64,000 nucleotides of DNA from Candidatus Thiodictyon syntrophicum (lineage in GTDB: Bacteria; Pseudomonadota; Gammaproteobacteria; Chromatiales; Chromatiaceae): positions 1,393,501-1,457,500 of the forward strand of contig NZ_CP020370.1 in assembly GCF_002813775.1 (NCBI RefSeq), in the 5' to 3' direction. Position numbers and translations under genes: made by a program. Numbering within the stretch: position 1 is the stretch's first letter; each line of letters opens with the position of its first letter. The notes below the pieces were generated by a model that saw nothing but the letters and a program-made list of their open reading frames with translations, had not been told where the DNA came from and did not search any database. This document shows, one piece after another, positions 43,372 to 50,356 of this stretch.

Positions 43372-44106
43372 ATGAGTAGCAACATTTGCCCCGTCTGCGA
43401 GCACGAACAGGACCAAGACAGGGCCGACTGCGCCCGCTGCGGCTGGGACTTCTCGCCGCTCCTCGGCAGCACCGAGGAGATGCGGACGGAGTTGGACCGG
43501 CGTCTGGATGCAGCACGGACCGCCTGGCAGGAACAAAGGCATTGGCTCCTGCCCGAGCGTATGGCCGAGCAGCCGAGGCTTCAACGAGACCCTTTCGAGA
43601 CCCCGGGGGAATTTTCTCAACGAATCGGCTCGCGCCCCTGGTATGTCGGCTCGTGTAAACTCGATCAGGGCCATTACAACGTAAAGACTGGAAAATTCCC
43701 TTTGGAACACTTGTTTCAAGCAGGCTGGGCTAGTTCTCTGTTTCGACGGGGTAACTACTACCTTTTTACCCTGGCGCGTGATCAGGCAAAGGCGCTATAC
43801 GAAGAATCGCCGACCGTGCCTGTTCTTGCATGGCTGGAAGCACCCAGAGGCAAGGTCAAGCTGAACCGTCTGGTGCTTCTTACAAATCGAGGCGAGCACC
43901 GACTTTATGGGAATGTTGTTCGTAATATTTTGCTGCCGGCGGAGGACCATCCTTTTGGAACCACTTTGCTTTTTCTTGCGGGATTTTTCTTCAGCGCGGT
44001 TCTGGCTGGCAACGCGCCGGAATCAATGCGTGGGCTGGTGCTTCTTGGCTTGCTGTTTGTCGTAGTGTTGCCGCTGTCCCTGTATTTAGCCCGATATATC
44101 GATTAG
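43372..44106 (+). CDS. Zinc-ribbon membrane protein 3
   Basis: 244 residues. Zinc ribbon CPVCEHEQDQDRADCARCGWDF (first 20 shared almost exactly with protein 1; C6, C9, C20, C23), helix LDRRLDAARTAWQEQR, then the shared domain: LQRDPFETPGEFSQRIGSRP, WYVGSCKLDQGHYNVKTGKF, LARDQAKALYEESPTVPVLA, LNRLVLLTNRGEHRL. Two or three membrane helices close the protein (TLLFLAGFFFSAVLAG, GLVLLGLLFVVVLPLSLYLA). GGAG lies six bases before the ATG. Third paralogue in a row, 143 bp before the Hsp70-type gene. No function known for the shared domain. Confidence 0.8.
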   Translation: MSSNICPVCEHEQDQDRADCARCGWDFSPLLGSTEEMRTELDRRLDAARTAWQEQRHWLLPERMAEQPRLQRDPFETPGEFSQRIGSRPWYVGSCKLDQGHYNVKTGKFPLEHLFQAGWASSLFRRGNYYLFTLARDQAKALYEESPTVPVLAWLEAPRGKVKLNRLVLLTNRGEHRLYGNVVRNILLPAEDHPFGTTLLFLAGFFFSAVLAGNAPESMRGLVLLGLLFVVVLPLSLYLARYID

Positions 44107-44249
44107 TCGAGAGCTATGTCGATCAGGGGCTCGGTGGCATGACGCCTGTCGTGTGGTAGCCCGATAACCCATCCGTTGCTTTCCCCATTTCTAACATGGC
44201 GCCTGGCAATAGGCCGCCAGCTGTCGATAAACTATGGTGCGAGATCCTA

Positions 44250-45851
44250 ATGAACTTCGGCATCGACTTCGGCACCACCAACACCGCCATCAGCCGCATG
44301 GACGGCGACGAGCCCGTCGCGCTCACGTTCGGCCCGGCCGATCAGCAGCACCACTATGTGCCGAGTGTGATGGCGCTCAGGGGCGGCCTGCGGCCCTCGG
44401 AGCAGTACGGTCACGCCGCAAAGGATCGCGTCGGCGAGCCCGGGTTCGAGGTCTACCAGAACTTCAAGATGCTGCTCGGCGAGCCGCCGGCCCGGGTCGC
44501 CGCCCACTGGGGCGGCGGACTCTCCCAGACCCCGGAGGCCATCACTCAAAGGTTCATCGCCCGGTTGCTTGAGCAGATGAAGACCGAGCATGGCTTGCGC
44601 CCGGCGCGCGTGGTCGTCACCGTGCCGGAGGTCTGGCTGGTGCAGAACCTGCAAACCAAGCGCGAGCACCTGATCGAGGGTTTCAAGCGGCAGGGCATCG
44701 GCCGGGTCGAGGTGCGCAGCGAGCCGGTGGCCGCCGCCACCTATTACCTGCATTCCTTCAAAAAGAAAAAAGGTCACCCATTCCAGGGGCACCTGCTGGT
44801 CTGCGACTGCGGCGGCGGTACCCTGGACTTCTGTCTGGTTGGGGTGGAGCCCGGCGCTGCCGGCCGACCGCGGATGACCGTCCTGGAGCGCGCCGGCAAT
44901 GGCATTGTCAATGGCCGTATCGGCAGCGCCGGCGTGGCCTTTGATCAGGCCGTGGTGGACCGGCTCTTTCCCGGTCTGCGGGGGCGCGATCCGGAACGCT
45001 ATTTTCGCCGCGTGCGCGAATTCGAGCAGCACAAGATCACCCATTCCCCCGCGGTCAGCGAAAACCTGGCATTGCATCGTGAGACTCCGGAGGCGGCCGA
45101 AGGCGAGCGGCTGTTTTCGTTGGACGATGGGGAGGTCTCGGTTGAGCCGCAACACCTGGCGGAGGCATTCGCAGCGGTCAGCGAGTCGGCGATCCGGGAG
45201 GCGCTGGACGATCTGCTCGCGCGCATCCGCACCCATGCGGTCGCACTCGAGGACCCATCCAAATTCCGCGTCCTTATGGTCGGCGGCTTTTCCTCCTTCT
45301 GGCTGGTTTCAGCGGCGATCAAGGACGCCTTCGGCCGGGTGCTGTCGACCGACCAGCGCTTCGAGGAGGTGCTGTCGCTGGCCGACCGGGCGCTCGCCAT
45401 CTCCAAGGGCGCCGCGCTGCTCGCCAATGACTTGGCCGAGATCGTCGAGACCTGCCCGGCCGATGTGGGGGTGCAGGGGTTCGTTCAGGATAAGGACGGC
45501 GGCTTGCAGCGGGTACGATTCGCCATTCTTAGGAAGACCGTGCGGATTCGGGATTATCGCCAGCCGGTCTGGTCATCCCAGGCCTTTCTTGTGGTGAGTA
45601 CCGAGATCCGTCTTCCGGTCTATGTCGAGCCGATCCCCGATAAGCCCCTGCCGTTGGAGATCGGCGGCGAGACACTGCAAGCGATCCTGCCCGCGGGACT
45701 GGGAGTCGGCAGCAGAATCGAGATCGGCTTTTCGGTGGACCAGAACCTCGTCTTCTCCATTCACGTTCGGGATGCCAAGAATAAGAGCCAGGAGAAGACG
45801 ACGACCCTGGGCAATGTCATGGCGCGGCTACCCGCGCTGATCGTCGATTGA
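44250..45851 (+). CDS. Hsp70-type ATPase lacking a full substrate-binding lid
   Basis: 533 residues, actin-like ATPase of the Hsp70 superfamily. Phosphate-1 loop GIDFGTTNTAISRM (4-17), phosphate-2 loop VCDCGGGTLDF (184-194) and adenosine motif VLMVGGFSSFWLV (341-353). After the about 390-residue ATPase domain there are only about 140 residues, including VYVEPIPDKPLPLEIGG and LGVGSRIEIGFSVDQNLVFS, matching a short beta-sandwich substrate domain but no helical lid or C-terminal EEVD-like tail. Classical DnaK is about 640 residues. Start ATG 44250 places the phosphate loop at residue 4; upstream codons are not conserved. Twelve bases before a coiled-coil gene that may act as its exchange factor. 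Likely a specialised chaperone of this cluster. Confidence 0.87.
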   Translation: MNFGIDFGTTNTAISRMDGDEPVALTFGPADQQHHYVPSVMALRGGLRPSEQYGHAAKDRVGEPGFEVYQNFKMLLGEPPARVAAHWGGGLSQTPEAITQRFIARLLEQMKTEHGLRPARVVVTVPEVWLVQNLQTKREHLIEGFKRQGIGRVEVRSEPVAAATYYLHSFKKKKGHPFQGHLLVCDCGGGTLDFCLVGVEPGAAGRPRMTVLERAGNGIVNGRIGSAGVAFDQAVVDRLFPGLRGRDPERYFRRVREFEQHKITHSPAVSENLALHRETPEAAEGERLFSLDDGEVSVEPQHLAEAFAAVSESAIREALDDLLARIRTHAVALEDPSKFRVLMVGGFSSFWLVSAAIKDAFGRVLSTDQRFEEVLSLADRALAISKGAALLANDLAEIVETCPADVGVQGFVQDKDGGLQRVRFAILRKTVRIRDYRQPVWSSQAFLVVSTEIRLPVYVEPIPDKPLPLEIGGETLQAILPAGLGVGSRIEIGFSVDQNLVFSIHVRDAKNKSQEKTTTLGNVMARLPALIVD

Positions 45852-45863
45852 GGAGCAGCGTCC

Positions 45864-46646
45864 ATGGCGAATCGCGATTTCGACCTGCTGCGGCACCAGT
45901 TCACCGGTCACTGGCAGGCCATCGAGCAGGCCGCGCCCCACGAGCGGCGAGTCCTGGTCATCGAGCTGGCCAAGGCACTCGCGGACTGGGAGGCTGGCCA
46001 GTCCGAGCCCCTGCCGCGCCTGCCGGACCTCCAGCGCAGCGGACACTGGGGCGCGCTCGGCACCCTTGCCGCGGCCGAATCCAGCCGCATCGCGGCAAGG
46101 CTCGGCGCGGAAAAACAGGCCCTGCGCACGCGCCTCGCCGACACCGCCGCGGCCATCGCGGCGGCCGAGACTGGCCTGGCCGCGCTGATGCCGGAGGTGG
46201 ATGGCCTGGACGCCGATCTGGCCGCGACCGCCGCCCAACTGGCGGACTTGACCGCCCGCGAGTCGGCCCTGCGCGAGCGCCTGTCGGCGCTTCAACGGCT
46301 GCGCGCCCTGGAGTCCGAGCTGGCCCCAGCCCGCGACGAGCTCACCGCGCTGGCCGAGGGTTTTCTGCGCGACGAGGACCCGACCGGGATGCTCGGGGCG
46401 CTGGGCCGCGTGCATCGGCAGCTCGTCGCCTTCTACGACGCCTGGCGGCTCGCGAGCGTCGAGATCGCCGACGCACTGCTCGGCACCGGCGCGGACGCCA
46501 TGCAGGTCCCGCCGGCCCCGGACCTGCTCGCCGTGCCCGAGCGCCTGGCCGCCCTGGATCGGGAACTGCGCGCCATCGACCAAGCGCTGGCCGGGCGGAT
46601 ACGCGCCCAGGACGCGCTGGATCAGACCCTCAAGGCGCGCGTCTGA
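45864..46646 (+). CDS. Coiled-coil protein next to the Hsp70-type ATPase
   Basis: 260 residues, cytoplasmic, no signal peptide. Residues 70-165 are an Ala/Leu-rich coiled coil (RTRLADTAAAIAAAETGLAA, ALRERLSALQRLRALESELA). The flanks are helical. I recognise no family. Placed 12 bp after the Hsp70-type gene with AGGAG before its ATG and 16 bp before the Sel1 protein, so translation is tightly linked. A GrpE-like nucleotide-exchange or adaptor role is a guess from coiled coil plus position, with no GrpE signature seen. Confidence 0.7.
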   Translation: MANRDFDLLRHQFTGHWQAIEQAAPHERRVLVIELAKALADWEAGQSEPLPRLPDLQRSGHWGALGTLAAAESSRIAARLGAEKQALRTRLADTAAAIAAAETGLAALMPEVDGLDADLAATAAQLADLTARESALRERLSALQRLRALESELAPARDELTALAEGFLRDEDPTGMLGALGRVHRQLVAFYDAWRLASVEIADALLGTGADAMQVPPAPDLLAVPERLAALDRELRAIDQALAGRIRAQDALDQTLKARV

Positions 46647-46662
46647 GCGCCGGAGACCCATC

Positions 46663-49638
46663 ATGACCGAACCGACCTGCCCGATTTGCACACTGATACA
46701 GGCCCCCGGCAGCGGTGGCGATACCCGCTGCTGCCCCCAATGCGGCTGGGACTTTCCGGCCTTCCTCGGCACGGGCGAGGAGGTCAAGGCCGTGCTGCGG
46801 CAACGGGTGGAAGCTGCCCGGCTGGCCTGGCAGCGGCGGCAGTTCAACCCGGATGCCGTTCCGCACCTGGTGCGCGATCCATTCGACACGCGGGAGGAAT
46901 TCACCGCGGGTGTGAAGGCCCGCCCCTGGTATGTCGGCCAGGGCGAATTGCAGCGGGCCGGTTATGATATCCAGACCGGGCGCTTCCCGTTGGGCTTCAC
47001 CGCGGTCAGGGAATGGGCGGCGGACTGGCTCGGGCGCGTCGCATCCCCCCATGTGCTCTTGCCGCGCGACGCTGCGCGAGCGCTCTACGCCCAGTCCTCG
47101 CAATGGCCCGTCTATGCCTGGCTGGAGGCAGAGGGAGACCGCGCGGGATTGATGTCGTTGGCACTGGTCGTCGAGGACCGGCAGCTACCCGTTCTGGGCA
47201 ATGAGCCCTATTCCGATGCGTATCGTCGGCTGCTGGCGTCCGCCACGGTCGGCAACGCCGATGCGCAATGCGCGCTGGGTACCATGTACCAAACCGGCCA
47301 AGGGGTATCCCAGGACGAGGCCGCGGCGATTCTGTGGTACCGCAAGGCGGCCGAGGCGGATCATGCCGAAGCGCAAGGCTTGCTGTATCGCTGTTGCCGC
47401 GAGGCCGCTGAGCGGGGGGATGCGGCAGGAGAGCACGGGCTTGGGTTGTGTCTCTTTTATGGTTGGGGTGTCGCCAGAAGCCCAGTCGGAGCGGTGCCTT
47501 GGTACCACAAGTCGGCCGACCAAGGGTATGCCGCCGGGCAATACGAGCTGGGCCAGTGTTTCATTTTCGGCCGGGGCCTCGAGCAGGACTTGGCCGAGGC
47601 GGTGCGCTGGTACCGCCGATCGGCCGAGCAAGGCTATGCCCCGGCGCAATACGAGCTGGGCATGCGTCACTATCTCGGTGTTGGTGCCGACAAGAGCCTG
47701 GAAGAGGCGCTAAGCTGGTATCGCAGGGCGGCGGATCAGGGGTATGCGCATGCTCAGGCAAGGCTCGCTTTGATGCAGATTACCGGCCGCGGTTTGCCCA
47801 AGAACGAGGCCGAGGGGCTGCGGATTTTTCCAGTGGAGCCCAAGGACCGGGATGTGCCGGGCGCCCGGGAGTTTGCGATCGGGATGTATTTCAAAGCAGG
47901 GCGGAATACCGAGAAAGATGAGGTAGAGGCGGCGCGTTGGTATCGCCAAGCAGCCGAGCATGGGCACGCCGAAGCGCAATACTGGCTAGGGACTTGCTTG
48001 GAGCATGGTTCGGGTGTTATCGCGGATCAGGTCGAGGCGGTGCGCTGGTATCGCAAAGCAGCCGAGCAGGGGGATGAGTCGGCGGCATACTTGTTGGGCA
48101 GGTGCTTCTATTTCGGTCACGGCGTTGCAAGAGACCAAGCCGAGGCAGCACGCTGGTATCGAGACGCGGCCGAGCTGGGAGATCAATATGCTCAGAAATC
48201 CCTCGCGCTGATGTATTTGACTGGTCGCGGTGTCCAGAAGGACGAGGCAGCCGGGCTGCGCATGTTCGCGCGTTCCGATAACCGGCTGGTTGGCCCGGGA
48301 TCTCTGGAATGGGCGATCGGATTTAGTTTTGATGGATATTTAATCGAAAAAGACGAAGCAGAGTCGGTGCGCTGGTATCGTAAAGCGGCCGATCAAGGGT
48401 ATGCCGAAGCGCAAGTTTGGCTAGGACATTTTTTCGGTTGGGGTCGTGGTGTCGAAAAGAATCAAACCGAGGCTGTCCGCTGGTATCGCATGGCGGCGGA
48501 GCAGGGGAATACCCATGCGCAGCGCGAGCTCGGCGAGTGTTATGAGCACGGTCGCGGCGTCGACAAGGACAACGCGGAGGCGGTGCGCTGGTATCGCCCG
48601 GCGGCCGAGCGGGGAGATCATCAAGCCCGGGAGCGTCTCGCCCTGATGTACGCCACCGGTGTTGGTGTCCCCAAGGACGAGACCGCGGCGCTGCGGTGGT
48701 TTCCGGTGCATGAGTCGGTCAGCGCGATTCCCGGCGTCCGCGAATTTGAAATCGGCCGGTCTCTCGGGTACAACCGAGGTTTCGGCGCGGGTGTGCAATG
48801 GTATCGCAAGGCGGCCGAGCAGGGGTATGCAGAAGCGCAAAACGAATTGGCAGAGTGCTTCGCTCGTGGTTGGGGCGTGGAAAAGAACGAGACTGAGGCG
48901 ATGCGCTGGTATCGCGAGGCGGCCGAGCAGGGTCATGCCGAGGCGCAATTCGAGATCGGTCATCGCTATTATTGTGGCAGCCGCGTCGAAAAGAAGGACG
49001 AGGCCGAGGCGGTGCGCTGGTATCGTCAGGCTGCCGCGCAGGGCAATGGCAAGGCGCAATTGTGGCTGGGTAAGTGCTTCGCTTTCGGCCGCGGTGTCGC
49101 ACAAGACGAGACCGAGGCGGCACGCTGGTATCGCCAAGCGGCCGAGCGGGGAGAAGGCGAAGCAGGGGAGGCGCTCGCGGTGATGTATTTCATTGGTCGT
49201 GGAGTGCCCAGAGACGACGCGGAAGGGCTGCGGCTTTTTCTGGCGCGCGACGCTGCTCGCGATGTCCCGGGCGCTCGGGAGCTTGCGATCGGAAATGCGC
49301 TTTATTACGGCATTAGTCTTGAAGAAGACCAAGCCGAGGCGGCCCGCTGGTACCGCAAGGGGGCGGACCTGGGCAATGCCGAGGCGCAATACAGGTTGGG
49401 CTTCTGTTTCCGGTACGGCTCCGGCTTGCAGAAAGACCCTGCCGAAGCGGTGCGCTGGTATCGCCGGGCGGCCGATCAGGGTTATGCCGACGCCCAATTC
49501 GACCTGGGAAACTGTTTCGAGCGCGGTGTTGGCGTGAACAAGGATCGAGCCGAGGCGATGCGCTGGTACCGGAAGGCCGCGGATCAGGGTAATCAAGAGG
49601 CTCAGAAAGCCCTTGCCGCGCTCGACAAGCCCACGTGA
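46663..49638 (+). CDS. Zinc-ribbon scaffold protein with about 19 Sel1 repeats
   Basis: 991 residues. Zinc ribbon CPICTLIQAP...CCPQCGWDFPAFLGT (C6, C9, C24, C27, WDF motif), helix VLRQRVEAARLAWQRRQ, shared domain 55-180 (VRDPFDTREEFTAGVKARPW, YVGQGELQRAGYDIQTGRFP, LPRDAARALYAQSSQWPVYA). Residues 190-991 are Sel1-like repeats of 36 residues (AVRWYRKAAEQG...AQxxLGxCFxxGxGV). Every 4-5 repeats one is replaced by a variant containing LALMYxTGRGVxKDEAxGLR and VPGAREFAIG, at about residues 366, 510, 656 and 836. No membrane helix. Sel1 solenoids bind partner proteins; with the same zinc ribbon as three membrane proteins, this could be the soluble scaffold of the cluster. Confidence 0.85.
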   Translation: MTEPTCPICTLIQAPGSGGDTRCCPQCGWDFPAFLGTGEEVKAVLRQRVEAARLAWQRRQFNPDAVPHLVRDPFDTREEFTAGVKARPWYVGQGELQRAGYDIQTGRFPLGFTAVREWAADWLGRVASPHVLLPRDAARALYAQSSQWPVYAWLEAEGDRAGLMSLALVVEDRQLPVLGNEPYSDAYRRLLASATVGNADAQCALGTMYQTGQGVSQDEAAAILWYRKAAEADHAEAQGLLYRCCREAAERGDAAGEHGLGLCLFYGWGVARSPVGAVPWYHKSADQGYAAGQYELGQCFIFGRGLEQDLAEAVRWYRRSAEQGYAPAQYELGMRHYLGVGADKSLEEALSWYRRAADQGYAHAQARLALMQITGRGLPKNEAEGLRIFPVEPKDRDVPGAREFAIGMYFKAGRNTEKDEVEAARWYRQAAEHGHAEAQYWLGTCLEHGSGVIADQVEAVRWYRKAAEQGDESAAYLLGRCFYFGHGVARDQAEAARWYRDAAELGDQYAQKSLALMYLTGRGVQKDEAAGLRMFARSDNRLVGPGSLEWAIGFSFDGYLIEKDEAESVRWYRKAADQGYAEAQVWLGHFFGWGRGVEKNQTEAVRWYRMAAEQGNTHAQRELGECYEHGRGVDKDNAEAVRWYRPAAERGDHQARERLALMYATGVGVPKDETAALRWFPVHESVSAIPGVREFEIGRSLGYNRGFGAGVQWYRKAAEQGYAEAQNELAECFARGWGVEKNETEAMRWYREAAEQGHAEAQFEIGHRYYCGSRVEKKDEAEAVRWYRQAAAQGNGKAQLWLGKCFAFGRGVAQDETEAARWYRQAAERGEGEAGEALAVMYFIGRGVPRDDAEGLRLFLARDAARDVPGARELAIGNALYYGISLEEDQAEAARWYRKGADLGNAEAQYRLGFCFRYGSGLQKDPAEAVRWYRRAADQGYADAQFDLGNCFERGVGVNKDRAEAMRWYRKAADQGNQEAQKALAALDKPT

Positions 49639-49690
49639 TGAATGCCAAGACCGTATTGGGTGTCCGGCAAAGCGGCCGGGCTCGCCCCCG

Positions 49691-50356
49691 ATGATCCGTC
49701 TCTACGCCAAGCTCCCCCGCACTCGCGCACTGGGTCCTTGCCTGCGCTTCGCCTTCTGGGTACAGGGGTGCCCGTTCCATTGCGCAGGCTGCATGACCCC
49801 GGACGCGCATCCGTTCGAGGGAGGCGAATCCGCTGCCATCGACCGGCTGGCCGCCGAGATCCTGGCGGTAGACGACATCGAGGGGCTCACGGTCTCCGGC
49901 GGCGAACCCTTCGCCCAGGCCGCCGGGCTGGCCGCGCTGATCCGGCAGGTCCGTGCGCACCGTGACCTGGGCCTGATCCTCTATACCGGCTATCGTCTCG
50001 AAGACCTTCAGCGAAAGGCGTCGGACGCCCCCGGGACCGCGGACCTGCTCGGGCGCATCGATCTGCTGATCGACGGCCCCTATGTGGCGGCCCAGAACGA
50101 CGGCGTCCCCTTGCGGGGCTCAGCCAATCAGCGGGTCATCCCGCTGACTGACCGCTATCTCGCGCACCTGCACTGCTACGACAGCAACCGCCCGCGGGCC
50201 GTTGAACTGCATGTCGAGATCGGCGAACGCATGTTGGTCGGTATCCCAAGCGCCCGTCAGCTTGCCTGGTGGAGGTCATCTAAAGAGGGCCCCGCCCAAG
50301 CCGCCGCAATGACCGCCTGCCCCAGTGCCAAACCGCCGTCATTGGTGGGCACCTGA
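49691..50356 (+). CDS. Radical SAM activase-like protein (4Fe-4S single cluster domain)
   Basis: 221 residues. The C-x3-C-x2-C motif is CPFHCAGC (C27, C31, C34), preceded by LRFAFWVQG, and LTVSGGEPFAQAAGLAALI is the SAM-binding GGE region. Size and order match NrdG/PflA-type glycyl-radical activases and related single-cluster proteins that generate a 5'-deoxyadenosyl radical. No glycyl-radical enzyme is nearby, so it may modify a protein of the cluster, to which it is attached by a 53-bp spacer. ATG 49691 chosen over a longer frame. The last about 33 codons overlap the end of convergent hypF; the conserved part stops near VGIPSARQL, so a readthrough tail is possible. Confidence 0.82.
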   Translation: MIRLYAKLPRTRALGPCLRFAFWVQGCPFHCAGCMTPDAHPFEGGESAAIDRLAAEILAVDDIEGLTVSGGEPFAQAAGLAALIRQVRAHRDLGLILYTGYRLEDLQRKASDAPGTADLLGRIDLLIDGPYVAAQNDGVPLRGSANQRVIPLTDRYLAHLHCYDSNRPRAVELHVEIGERMLVGIPSARQLAWWRSSKEGPAQAAAMTACPSAKPPSLVGT

